From contig CP079103.1 in NCBI GenBank assembly GCA_019285755.1, positions 434,001-498,000 of the forward strand: a DNA stretch of 64,000 bases. The letters are read 5' to 3'. The stretch comes from Chitinophaga sp. E66 (lineage in GTDB: Bacteria > Bacteroidota > Bacteroidia > Chitinophagales > Chitinophagaceae). Made by a program: the position numbers and the translations under genes. Below the pieces are notes generated by a model that was not told the DNA's origin, did not search any database, and saw only the letters and a program-made list of their open reading frames with translations. Within the stretch, counting starts at the first letter, position 1; each line of letters starts with the position of its first letter. Shown one piece after another: positions 21,485 to 30,922 of the stretch.

Positions 21485-21796
21485 ATGGAAAATCAAGATG
21501 AGCAGCAGCAGCTGAATATTGAACTGAGCGAGGAAGTAGCAGACGGAACGTATGCCAACCTGGCGATTATCACGCATTCTCCGTCTGAGTTTGTGGTAGA
21601 TTTTATTAATGTGATGCCCGGCCTTCCGAAAGCCCGGGTGAAGTCAAGGATCATTTTGACGCCGCAACACGCCAAACGCCTCATGAAAGCGCTGGCAGAC
21701 AATGTGAAGAAATATGAATCCGCTCATGGCACCATCCAGGACCAGGAACCGGTTTCCTTACCGATGAACTTTGGCGGTCCTACCGCACAGGCATAA
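21485..21796 (+). CDS. DUF3467 family protein
   Basis: Intact 103-residue frame. LNIELSEEVADGTYANLAIITHSPSEFVVDFINVMPGLPKARVKSRIILTPQHAKRLMKALADNV is the DUF3467 pattern (short beta protein widespread in Bacteroidota). No signal peptide. Function unknown. The Ldh-family gene follows 13 bp later and may be co-transcribed. Confidence 0.85.
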   Translation: MENQDEQQQLNIELSEEVADGTYANLAIITHSPSEFVVDFINVMPGLPKARVKSRIILTPQHAKRLMKALADNVKKYESAHGTIQDQEPVSLPMNFGGPTAQA

Positions 21797-21809
21797 CTGA
21801 TACAAGAGG

Positions 21810-22880
21810 ATGGAGCAAATACTTCCGTACGGGCACTTGCGGGATTTTACCCGCGATGTATTCCTGAAAATGGGCTGTTCTCCCGAACACGCCGATCTCG
21901 CCGCAACCGTTTTATTGTCAGCCGACCTTAGGGGATTGATTCTCACGGGGTTGCGCGTTTGAGCGGATATGTCCGCCTCTGGGAAGCCGGCAGGATCAGT
22001 GCCACCCCGGATATCCGTATCGTTCACGAAACCCCTTCTACGGCGGTGGTGGACGGCGACGGTGGCCTCGGACTGGTGGTGGCTCCCTTCGCCATGCAGG
22101 TGGCGATCGATAAAGCCAAAATAGCCGGCACCGGATGGGTGAGCGTCCGCCATTCCAATCACTTCGGTATCGCAGGGTACCATGCCATGATGGCCCTGGA
22201 ACAGGATATGATCGGTATGGCCATGACAAATGCCAGTCCGCTAGTAGCCCCCACCTTTGCCACTGAGCGCATGCTGGGCACCAACCCCATCGCCGTGGCC
22301 ATCCCTGCAGGGGAGCAGCCGGCCTTTGTGGCCGATTTTGCGACCACCACCGCTGCCAACGGCAAGCTGGAGATCCTCCAGCGCAAAGAGCTGGAAGCTC
22401 CTGCCGGATGGGTGCAGGACAAAGACGGCCATCCCAGCAACAACCCGAATGAGCTTAAAAGCGGCGGCGCCCTGCTGCCCTGGGGGCGACCGTGAACACG
22501 GTAGCCACAAAGGGTATTGCCTGGAGCTGTCGTTGATATATTTTCGGCCGTGCTTTCCGGCGCCAATTATGGCCCCTGGGCGCCGCCGTTCGTTAGTTTC
22601 CTCCCACTGCCCCGGACCCCGTGGGCAAAGGGCTCAGGCACTTCTTCGGCGCCATGCGCGTAGATGCGTTCCGCCCGGCAGATGAGTTCAAAGCTAACAT
22701 GGATACCTGGATCAATCGCTTCCGCAGCGCTAAAACCGTTGAAGGCGAGGAAAAAGTCCTCATCCCCGGCGATCCCGAAAAGAAATGCAAGCATACCGGC
22801 TCGGCGCCGGTATCCCGCTCCTCGCTCCGGTCGTGAAAGACCTCGGAGAAGTAGCGGCTAAGTTTAAAATCAATTTTTAA
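21810..22880 (+). CDS. Ldh-family NAD(P)-dependent oxidoreductase (frameshifted)
   Basis: Malate/L-lactate/L-sulfolactate dehydrogenase family (YlbC/YiaK type, not the Rossmann lactate dehydrogenases). Rebuilt N-terminus MEQILPYGHLRDFTRDVFLKMG, then DLRGIDSHGVARL, VSVRHSNHFGIAGYHAMMAL (conserved His) and GTNPIAVAIPAGEQPAFVADFATT. The C-terminal HGSHKGYCLEL and GAGIPLLAPVVKDL complete the fold. About 357 residues. Breaks near 21935, 22490, 22530 and 22795. Exact substrate not predictable. Confidence 0.88.
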
Positions 22881-22900
22881 GTAATATATCTCACAAACAA

Positions 22901-24219
22901 ATGAAAGTCTTAAAATTTGGCGGAACCTCGGTTGGCAAACCGGAACGGATGCATTCCGTAGCGCAGTTGATCACAGCAGATGCTGATGCCAAAATCGTGG
23001 TACTGTCCGCACTCTCCGGAACTACCAATGCGCTTGTCGAAATCGGCACTTCTCTCCGAAGGAAAGAAGACCGAAGCAAAGCAGCAGATCGACAAGCTGG
23101 AAAGCCACTACCGCACCTTCTGCGATGAGCTGGTGAAGACGGAAGCCGGACGCGCAGCCGCCAAAGCTGTTGTAGACGAACATTTCGAATTCCTCAATAT
23201 CATCCTCCGTATTTCGTTCAACGAAGCGCTCAATAAAGACATCCTCGCACAGGGAGAACTGCTGTCCACCAAACTGTTCAGCGCTTACATGGAAGAAACC
23301 GGCGTGAAAGCAGTACTGCTGCCCGCGCTCGAGTTCATGAGCATCGACGAGTTCGAGGAACCAGATATCCCCGCATCAAAGTGAAGCTCAACCACCTGCT
23401 GGAGCAACAGAAAGGCAACACTTTGTTCATTACCCAGGGCTACATCTGCCGCAATGCACGCGGCGAAGTGGATAACCTGAAACGCGGTGGCAGCGATTAC
23501 TCCGCTTCCCTCATCGGCGCGGCCATCCAGGCGAAAGAAGTACAGATCTGGACCGATATCGACGGTATGCACAATAACGATCCCGCGTCGTGAAGAAAAC
23601 CTTCCCGATCGAGCAGTTGTCGTTCGACGAAGCTGCCGAGCTCGCTTACTTTGGCGCCAAGATCCTCCATCCCGCATCTATCTGGCCCGCACAGCACTTC
23701 AACATTCCCGTGAAACTGCTGAATACCATGCAGCCCGAAGCCAAAGGCACCATTATCACCGAAATGCCTAACGGCAACGGCGTAAAAGCCATCGCGGCAA
23801 AAGACGGCATCATCGCCATCAAGATCAAATCCAGCCGTATGCTGCTGGCTTACGGCTTCCTCCGTAAAATCTTCGAGATCTTCGAGAAATACCGTACGCC
23901 GATCGATATGATCACGACCTCGGAAGTGGCCGTGTCCATCACCATCGACGATCAGCGCCATCTCGACCAGATACTCAAAGAACTGCAACCCTTTGGTACC
24001 GTTGAACTGGATCACCACCAGGCCATCGTTTCCATCGTGGGCAACGAAGTGGCTGCAACGCCTTCTATCCTGAAGAAACTGTTCGAAGCCCTCAATGAAG
24101 TGCCCCTCCGCATGATTTCCTACGGCGGTAGCAGGCATAACATTTCCATCCTGGTTGGCGGTCAGCATAAGGAGAAAACCCTCCAGCTGCTGAACAAAGG
24201 CCTTTTTAATTTAGAATAG
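22901..24219 (+). CDS. aspartokinase (frameshifted)
   Basis: Phosphorylates aspartate, the first step to lysine, threonine, methionine and diaminopimelate. N-terminal MKVLKFGGTSVGKPERM is the kinase motif. TQGYICRNARGEVDNLKRGGSDYSASLIGAA and WTDIDGMHNNDPR form the amino-acid kinase core. The C-terminal ACT domains include TPIDMITTSEVAVSITID and IVSIVGNEV. Monofunctional: no homoserine dehydrogenase domain. About 440 residues. Breaks near 23050, 23370 and 23590. Starts 20 bp after the Ldh-family gene. Confidence 0.93.
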
Positions 24220-24242
24220 TAGCCGGCATCGGCTGACGATAC

Positions 24243-24274
24243 AGGCTGAAGCAATCCGCTTCAGCCTTTTTTTA
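24243..24274 (+). terminator. terminator after aspartokinase
   Basis: Perfect 10-bp stem AGGCTGAAGC / GCTTCAGCCT followed by TTTTTTATA, between converging genes. Confidence 0.9.
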
Positions 24275-24297
24275 TACATATGGCGGAAGAAGACTTG

Positions 24298-27265
24298 TTA
24301 TACAGCGCGCAGCGTGGCCTGAATGGTACCGGTTTCCTTCGCTTTGTCTTCGAAGTAGCCGATCTTGCGCATGCGGTGAACGTCCACCGAGAACACCCCG
24401 AACTCTTCGATCACCTTGCCCTTCAGGATATAAAACCCGCTTTTCTGAAACGGGTACCGCCGCAGGCTGTCCGGGAAATGCACGGTGTCCAGGAAATCGC
24501 CGTCGCGGTCAAGGAAAGTGCCGAAGCACATAGGTTCCTGTTTGGCGGTATATACATGTTTCAGGGTTACCAGGTAACCGAGCAGGGTTACCGTCTTACC
24601 CAGGTTTTTTGCCAGCCCGGCAACCGGTATGTAATGCTGTTGGTCATGTTGCAAAACATCAAGGGAGACGACAGTGGAAACCCCAGCAGCTCGATCTCGT
24701 CAAAGGCGTCTTCATGCTCATGGTAAGCCAGTTGCGGTAAAGACCATTCGCGCGAAGGTTCCTGAAAAGCCCGGGCCTTGCAGGGTCGGAAGTCTCTTTA
24801 CGCAGCAACGCGGCACTCTTCCACAACAAATTCTTCTTCGTTTCCCCGTAAAATGGAACGCCCCGATCCGGATAAGGATTTCCAGCTGTGCGGGATGGGG
24901 TTGTGTCCTGGTTACGAAATCCGCCAGGCCCAGGAAACGCCCGTTAGCTTTCCGTTCTTCCAGCACGGCGGTTATCCATCCCTGTTCCAGCTTCTCCACG
25001 TGAATGAACCCCACATGCACGTCCTTGCCTTTGATGTTGGTGGCGTAATCACTATCGTTGACGCAGGGAGGATGTATTTTAACGCCGGTTTTCTTCAATT
25101 CCCGGAAATACAGCTCACGGTTATAGAACCCGCCGAAATTGTTGATCACCGCCACCATGAATTCCGCGGGGAAATACGTTTTCAGGTACAGGCTCTGGTA
25201 GCTCTCCACCGCGAAACTGGCGGAATGCGCCTTAGAGAACGAGAAGTTGGCGAAGCTGGCGATCTGCCGCCATACCTCCTCGCTGACTGCCCCGGGCGTC
25301 CCAGCTTTTCGCAATTGTCGAAGAAAAGATTCCTGATCTTCTCGAAATTCTGTTGCCCGCGGTACTTTCCCGCCATGGCCCGCCGCAAGGTGTCTGCGTC
25401 CGCCAGGTCGAGGTTGGCGTAGTGGTGCGCGATCTTGATCACATCTTCCTGGTACACCATGACCCCATACGTTTCCCCGAGCAAGGTCTTCATGATCGGA
25501 TGCAGGTATTCGACCTTATCCGGCTGATGAAAATTCAGTACATATTGCCGCATCATGCCCGCCTGCGCCACACCCGGACGAATGATCGAACTGGCGGCTA
25601 CCAAAGTGATATAATCATCGCAGCGCAGCTTGCGCAGCAGCTGCCGCATGGCCGGAGATTCGATGTAAAAGCAACCGATGGTCTGCACGTTACGCAGCGC
25701 ATCCCGCACGCGGTCGTCTTCCATGAAAGTTTTTACATCATGGATATCGATCTCCACGCCCCGGTTCTCTCTGATAATGTCCAGCGAATCCCGGATGTGC
25801 CCGAGGCCGCGTTGACTAAGGATATCGAACTTATGCAGGCCGATGGCTTCCGCCAGGTGCATGTCCAGCTGCGCGGTGCTGAGGCCTTTGGGCGGCATGT
25901 GCGTGGCGCAATATTGATGGATGGGCGCCTCGCTGATCAGCACGCCGCCGGCATGAATGCTCAGGTGATTGGGGAACCTGTCCAGCATCCGGCCGAAACG
26001 TATGATGCGCTGGTGTACATTGTCTTCGCCGAGCTTCACCTGGTATGGGTTTTCAAGGATCTTATCTATCTCGCCCTTGGGCAGGCCGTACACCTTTCCC
26101 AGTTCCCGCACGATGGCGTTGGTCTGGAATGTGGCCACGGTCCCCAGCAGCGCCGTATGCTCGTTCGTATACTTTTTAAAGATGTAGTTAAAAATTTCAT
26201 CACGGTCGCGCCAGGAGAAATCGATATCGAAATCAGGCGGGGAGCTCCGGTGCGGATTGAGGAAGCGCTCGAAATATAAATCCAGCGCAATCGGGTCCAC
26301 ATTCGTTATGCCCAGGCAATAGGCGACAATGGAATTGGCGCCGCTGCCCTGCCTACATGAAAGAAATCCCTGTGCCGCGCGTACCTGATGATGTCCCAGG
26401 TAATCAAAAATAGGCGTTGAAATCCTGGAGGTCGATGATGTGCAACTCTTTATCGATGCGCTGGCGCGCTGTTTCGTTGCCGGTACCATAACGATACTCC
26501 ATTCCCTCCAGCGCCAGGTCGCGCAGCAACTGCTTGTCGCCTTCCCGGCTATGGGTGAAGCGCCTTTTGTTCAGGTGCTGTCCGAATGTGAAATGCAGCT
26601 GGCATTCCTCCATTACCCGTAAAGTGTTGCGCACGATGTGCGGATGCTCCTGGAAATGCTCCAGCAGCTGGAACGGGGAATGAAACACTCATCCGTTCCG
26701 GCTACTTCTTCGGGCGGCAACTGGCTGATCAGCAGGTTGTTGTCGACCGCGCGGAGCACACGGTGCAATCGCCAGGATTCATCGTTTTGAAAGCTAAGGG
26801 GTTGGAGAATAACGAGCTTGTCCGCATACCGGCGCGTATCCGTCCGGAAGAGCTTGTTCAGTTCACGGGGACGGATCCCCATCAGTTCATGCTCCTCCAA
26901 AGCCGCCAGCGGCCGGCTGCCACAGGCATATATCACAAAGGTCTGGTCGAGAAACGGGGCTTTTTCCGGGAATGGTTCACCTGATAGCAAATGCGTAGAT
27001 AAAAACGGTTGATGGCCAGCCAGCCATCCATGTCCCTGGCGAGCAGGATGTATCGGAACGCGGCGCCGTTGCGGCATTCGAGCCCGAGGATGGGCTTGAT
27101 GTCTGCCTGTAGGCATTCCTGCACGAACAGCCAGGCGTCTGTAGTGGCGTTGATGTTCGTCAACGCCAGCGATGTAATGCCATGCGCTTTGGCGGCGCTT
27201 ACCAGCTCGTCGGTCCGGATAGTGCCGTACCGCAGGCTGAACCATGATTTGCAGTTCAGGTACAT
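24298..27265 (-). CDS. second DNA polymerase III alpha subunit, DnaE2/error-prone type (frameshifted)
   Basis: The N-terminal PHP domain starts MYLNCKSWFSLRYGTIRTDELVSAAKAHGI. The polymerase core has GFLSCRQGSGANSIVAYCLGI and the catalytic PDFDIDFSWRDRDEI. HAGGVLISEAPIH, FDILSQRGLGHI and FANFSFSKAHSASFAVESYQSLYLKTYFP are further conserved alpha-subunit blocks; the C-terminus carries an OB-like domain (TVTLLGYLVTLKHVYT). About 990 residues, shorter than replicative DnaE. Many breaks (near 26960, 26685, 26400, 26350, 25300, 24860, 24700). It begins 1 bp after the dinB stop, so the two are co-transcribed. The pairing indicates translesion synthesis rather than bulk replication. Confidence 0.88.
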
Positions 27266-27266
27266 A

Positions 27267-28493
27267 TCAGTGTCCGGGATAGCGTCGTTTCATAATAAAG
27301 GTTTCTTTCTGGTAGGGTTGCAGCTGCTGGTCGAAATTGCCACCGCTGCTGCTGCCGCGCATCAGGTATTGCCACCCGAACTGCGACTTGATGCTGTCGA
27401 TCGCCTGGTACAGCGAGATCATGTCTGCCGTATCATCAAACAGGCTGATCTGGTAATTCCCGGACACCAGGTTGGTGAACCGCACACCGATCAGGCGCAC
27501 CAGCAGGCGCCGGTCATATAATTTGTTGAACAGTTGTTTGACATGATCCAGCAGCACATGGTCGCTGGAGGACCAGGGGATACTCAGCTGTTTGGTAACC
27601 GTTTCGAAGTCCGAATACCGGATCTTGACCGTCACGCAGCCCGTTAGCCGGTTCTGCTGCCGCAATTCGAACCCGATCTTTTCCGTCATCCGCACCAGTT
27701 CGCTGTGCATGAACCCCAGGTCGATCGTGTCCTGCGGAAAAGTGGATTCCGTGGATATCGATTTCTGCTCATGAAAGGGCACCACGGGCGATTCGTCGAT
27801 CCCATTGGCTTTATTCCAGAGCGAAATACCGTTCTTTCCCAGCCAGGCTTCGAGCAGCCCGACGGGAATCTCGCTCAGGGTCTTCACTGTTTCCACCCCG
27901 CGCCGCCGTAGCTGCGCGGCTGTTTCCTTGCCGACCATCGGTATCTTATCTATCGGCATAGGCGCCAGGAAGCCCTTTTCCTGCCCGAAGGGGATGGATA
28001 GCTGTCCGTTGGGCTTCGCCTCATTGGTGGCTACCTTAGAAACCATCTTATTGGACGCCAGCCCCAGGGAGATGGGCAGCTGCGTTTTGTGCATGATCTG
28101 CTGCCGGAGCTCGCTGGTCCATTTCAGGGAGCCGAAGTATTTGTCCATTCCTGTCAGGTCCAGGTAAAATTCATCGATGGAGGATTTTTCATACAACGGG
28201 GCGGAACCGGCGATGATATCGGTCACTTCCCGCGAAAAATGGCTGTATTCTTCAAAGTCGCCGCTGCGGACGATGGCATGCGGACACAGCCTCAGTGCCA
28301 TCTTCATGGGCATGGCGGAATGGATGCCGAAGGTGCGGGCCTCGTAGCTGCAGGCCGCCACCACGGCGCGGTCGCTCTTGCCGCCCACCAGGAGGGGCTT
28401 GCCTTTCAGGCTGCGGTCCTTCAGGCATTCGACCGACACAAAAAAGCAATCGAGATCGAAATGCGCGATCGTGCGCTGGCCGTCTAACAACAT
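27267..28493 (-). CDS. dinB: DNA polymerase IV (Y-family)
   Basis: Intact 408-residue frame. HFDLDCFFVSVE holds the first metal-binding Asp residues, YSHFSREV and EKSSIDEFYLDLTGMD the second acidic pair. SLGLASNKMVSKVATNEAKPNG and IPMVGKETAAQLRRRGVETVKTL (helix-hairpin-helix) complete the palm/thumb. ISLFDD near the C-terminus resembles a clamp-binding motif (QxSLFD). It extends DNA past lesions with low fidelity. The second DnaE follows directly. Its promoter shares an element with the S24 regulator. Confidence 0.95.
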   Translation of the reverse strand: MLLDGQRTIAHFDLDCFFVSVECLKDRSLKGKPLLVGGKSDRAVVAACSYEARTFGIHSAMPMKMALRLCPHAIVRSGDFEEYSHFSREVTDIIAGSAPLYEKSSIDEFYLDLTGMDKYFGSLKWTSELRQQIMHKTQLPISLGLASNKMVSKVATNEAKPNGQLSIPFGQEKGFLAPMPIDKIPMVGKETAAQLRRRGVETVKTLSEIPVGLLEAWLGKNGISLWNKANGIDESPVVPFHEQKSISTESTFPQDTIDLGFMHSELVRMTEKIGFELRQQNRLTGCVTVKIRYSDFETVTKQLSIPWSSSDHVLLDHVKQLFNKLYDRRLLVRLIGVRFTNLVSGNYQISLFDDTADMISLYQAIDSIKSQFGWQYLMRGSSSGGNFDQQLQPYQKETFIMKRRYPGH

Positions 28494-28509
28494 ATAGCGT
28501 GTCTTTACT

Positions 28510-28551
28510 CAAATGTACTAAATAAATTAGCAATACTAATGTAATTAGCAA
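28510..28551 (-). promoter_or_regulatory. dinB promoter with candidate S24-regulator operator
   Basis: The -7 box TACATTTG (minus strand, 28510-28517) lies 16 bp before dinB. It overlaps the element TGTACTAAATAAATTAG (28514-28530, plus strand). Two direct copies of TTAGCAA (28527-28533 and 28545-28551), 18 bp apart, lie upstream. The 17-bp element recurs with one mismatch before the S24 regulator gene, and TGTACTAA occurs again at 28594 in front of the divergent membrane-protein gene. This arrangement suggests repression by the S24 regulator; inferred, not shown. Confidence 0.5.
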
Positions 28552-28612
28552 AGAAATAATAAACCAAAGGCAACCGGCATTTGTTTTAATAGATGTACTA
28601 ATCCATTTCGTT

Positions 28613-29286
28613 ATGAAACACACGGATTATGTCAAAGAGTTCCTGATCCTGGTACTGCTGATCGGCCCCATGGCTTACCTGGGCATTATATGGAACATGA
28701 TCCCGGCCGAGATACCCACCAATTTCAATATGAACGGCGTGGCCGACGGGGTGGTGAATAAGCGGGAGTTCCTCCTGCTGATGATTTTCCTCTTTTTACG
28801 AATGGACTGCTGTACGCGTTGTTCCGCTATATCCCAAAGCGGGAGACGTGGGACGAAACGCCGGCCGAGTTCAGGGTGTACATGAACGAATATTACCGCA
28901 TCCGGTTCAGGATCCACATTTACCTGGCGGTATTTACGTCCATCGTCATCTTCCTGATCAGCCGCAGCAAGGAGATCTTTGTGGAAAAGTGGGTCTTTGT
29001 GGGCGTTGGGTTGCTGATTGCGGCCTTAGGGGTGTTCCTGCGCAACCTGAAACCGAATTATTTTGTAGGGGTGCGGACGCCGTGGACGCTGGCGAGCGAT
29101 GTGATCTGGACCGAGGTGCACCATATGGCGGGACGGCTGTGGCTGTATGCGGGTATTGTAATTATGGTATCCGGGCTGTTCCTGCCGGTGATCAGTGGGG
29201 TATTCCTGTTTATTTTCGCGGCCATGGCGCTGGCGGCGCTGCCTTACATTTACTCTTACCGTTTATTTTATAAAACGCAGGGTTGA
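28613..29286 (+). CDS. SdpI/DUF1648-like membrane protein (frameshifted)
   Basis: The N-terminus has a transmembrane helix and the DUF1648 signature MIPAEIPTNFNMNGVADGVVNKREFLLLMIF. After a break near 28795 the C-terminal half has at least four hydrophobic segments and the SdpI-type RNLKPNYFVGVRTPWTLASDVIWTEVHHMAGRLW. About 225 residues. SdpI in Bacillus is an immunity protein, but most family members are uncharacterised. It is divergent from dinB across a 119-bp region. Confidence 0.85.
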
Positions 29287-29327
29287 ATCGTCGGAGCGCG
29301 GGAACGATGGCAAGCATTCCCGGGCAT

Positions 29328-29367
29328 AAAAAAGTAAGAACGGGGATTACCTGTTCTTACTTTTTTT
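29328..29367. terminator. bidirectional terminator
   Basis: AAAAAAGTAAGAAC / GTTCTTACTTTTTT inverted repeat: A-run on one side, T-run on the other, between the converging SdpI-like and small membrane protein genes. Confidence 0.85.
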
Positions 29368-29381
29368 ATGGTGATATACCG

Positions 29382-29845
29382 TTAGCGGAGGGAAGGGAGC
29401 AATGCTCTGCCGATCGCTTCGCGGCCGGGCCAGGGATCATGGCCAGGATGAGCACGAGGGCGATGGTGAAGAAGATCAGGGCGAGCTTCTGCTTTTTGGC
29501 ATCGGAGTCCGCTTTTTTGATCTTGGAACGGCCGATGTGCACCAGCGCGATGGCTACCACTGCGAGGAGGGTATGCTCAACGGTGAAGAAGCGCAGCACC
29601 TTGTCGCCCATAGCGGCACCCATATTGGAGAAGGCGGTCTGGGTGAGGGAGCTGGTGAACATGAGCACGAGACCTATGAGCAGCTGGATGTCCAGGAAGA
29701 TCATGAAGAAGAGGCCTGCCTTGGCATCGGCCGCGCCGTAAGGCTTTTTGCCGGTTACGCCCATGATGGCGCGAAGTACGGCGATAACGCCCACGATAAG
29801 GATGAGCCAGCGCACGTACGAGTGAATGTCTAACAAAGCTTGCAT
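29382..29845 (-). CDS. small integral membrane protein (frameshift near C-terminus)
   Basis: Start taken as the ATG at 29845 (MQALLDIHSYVRWLILIVGVIAVLRA), because the upstream extension is not membrane-like and overlaps the regulator promoter. Four hydrophobic helices. The end reads naturally as AMIPWPGREAIGRALLPSL if one C is added near 29431, with stop at 29382-29384. Similar proteins in Bacteroidota are annotated as hypothetical membrane or cytochrome b-like proteins. No function assigned. Confidence 0.7.
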
Positions 29846-29915
29846 ATTGTTTGAGTTTGTCCGGGGCAAAAATAAGCGTTGAGTCACAGATAAATTTTTT
29901 TATTACAAAAAATAT

Positions 29916-29954
29916 TTGCTAATTTTGTTAGCATTGTTGTACTAAATAATTTAG
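29916..29954 (+). promoter_or_regulatory. promoter and operator of the S24 regulator
   Basis: TAATTTTG (29920-29927) is a perfect TAnnTTTG box, 29 bp before the start. It lies inside the inverted repeat TGCTAA-TTTTG-TTAGCA (29917-29933). Directly after comes TGTACTAAATAATTTAG (29938-29954), matching 16 of 17 bases of the element before dinB. An operator overlapping the -7 box fits autorepression. Confidence 0.55.
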
Positions 29955-29956
29955 GG

Positions 29957-30709
29957 ATGTCAACTGTTTGCCGTAATCTTAAATATCTGCGCAAGCAAAA
30001 GGGCTGGACGCAGCAGGAATTTGCTGACCGCCTGAACATCAAACGTTCATTGCTGGGAGCTTATGAAGAGGAGCGTGCGGAACCGAGGACGGAGGTGTTG
30101 GAGCAGGTGAGTGATATGTTCCGTGTTTCGATCGACGATTTACTGAGGCGGGATCTGAGCTCTCAGAAGGAAACTTTCCTGGAGCGCCGCCGCCAGCAGA
30201 AGCTGGGCGGTCAGAGCCGTCAGAACGTCGTGTTTGTTCCGGTAAAGGCCGCCGCCGGTTACCTGGCGGGCTTTAACGATGAGGAGTTCATCGAGGAGCT
30301 GAACACGTTTACCCTGCCGATGCTGGGTGCGGGTAATTACCGCGCCTTTGAGATCGCGGGTGATTCGATGTTGCCGACGCCTTCCGGATCGGTAGTGGTT
30401 TGCCATAAGGTGGATGGTTGGGACGATATCCGTAACAACGAAGCCTATATCGTGGTGACCAACCGGGGGCATCGTATACAAACGGGTAGCGAAAAGCAAC
30501 CGTTCCAAGACCAAGGTGACCCTGTCGTCCGACAATCCCTGTACGATCCGTATTCCGTGAATATGGAAGAAGTGCTGGAGATCTGGCAGGCCGATGCGGT
30601 GATCCAGAAAATGGGTCAGCAGCACAAGATGAGCGTCAATCATCTGGCCGGCATGGTGAACCAGCTGCAAGAGCAGGTGAGCATGCTGAAGAAACAGATG
30701 AAGAACTAA
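29957..30709 (+). CDS. LexA-like XRE-S24 transcriptional regulator (two compensating frameshifts)
   Basis: N-terminal XRE helix-turn-helix (LKYLRKQKGWTQQEFADRLNIKRSLLGAYEEERAEP, residues 8-43), a linker, then the S24 peptidase-like domain: FVPVKAAAGYLAGF, FEIAGDSMLPT (nucleophile Ser) and YIVVTN. The stretch between about 30466 and 30538 reads as unrelated sequence. Adding one G to the GGGGG run and one C to the CCC run gives GIVYKRVAKSNRSKTKVTLS, which restores the expected S24 strand with its catalytic Lys. The C-terminus is a coiled coil (MVNQLQEQVSMLKKQMKN). By analogy with LexA/CI it would cleave itself on RecA-DNA activation and derepress targets, probably dinB-dnaE2. Confidence 0.85.
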   Translation: MSTVCRNLKYLRKQKGWTQQEFADRLNIKRSLLGAYEEERAEPRTEVLEQVSDMFRVSIDDLLRRDLSSQKETFLERRRQQKLGGQSRQNVVFVPVKAAAGYLAGFNDEEFIEELNTFTLPMLGAGNYRAFEIAGDSMLPTPSGSVVVCHKVDGWDDIRNNEAYIVVTNRGHRIQTGSEKQPFQDQGDPVVRQSLYDPYSVNMEEVLEIWQADAVIQKMGQQHKMSVNHLAGMVNQLQEQVSMLKKQMKN

Positions 30710-30821
30710 TCTTGCTCTTCTCGCTGATGCAAACGTCGGCCCACACATAATATGCGGGCCGCAGGGCGCGATCCATTCAATCCACAGTAATTACCATTAC
30801 TTTTTGTTTGACCATTATATT

Positions 30822-30845
30822 CCGGCCGCGAACCATCGCGGCCGG
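30822..30845. other. GC-rich perfect hairpin
   Basis: CCGGCCGCGA / TCGCGGCCGG with a 4-nt loop, about 115 bp after the regulator stop. No T-run follows, so it is not a canonical terminator, though it could act as a rho-dependent or processing site. Confidence 0.5.
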
Positions 30846-30922
30846 TTATAGTCGTCGGCTGCAATCGGGTAATGTTGCTTATTGCCGGGACTATAAGCGC
30901 AGAGGCCGGTTGATGAAAGTTC

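Noticed and set aside
28613..29286. Bacteriocin immunity locus (SdpI)
   Set aside because: The SdpI-like protein has no SdpC-like toxin or SdpR-like repressor next to it; the family is broad.
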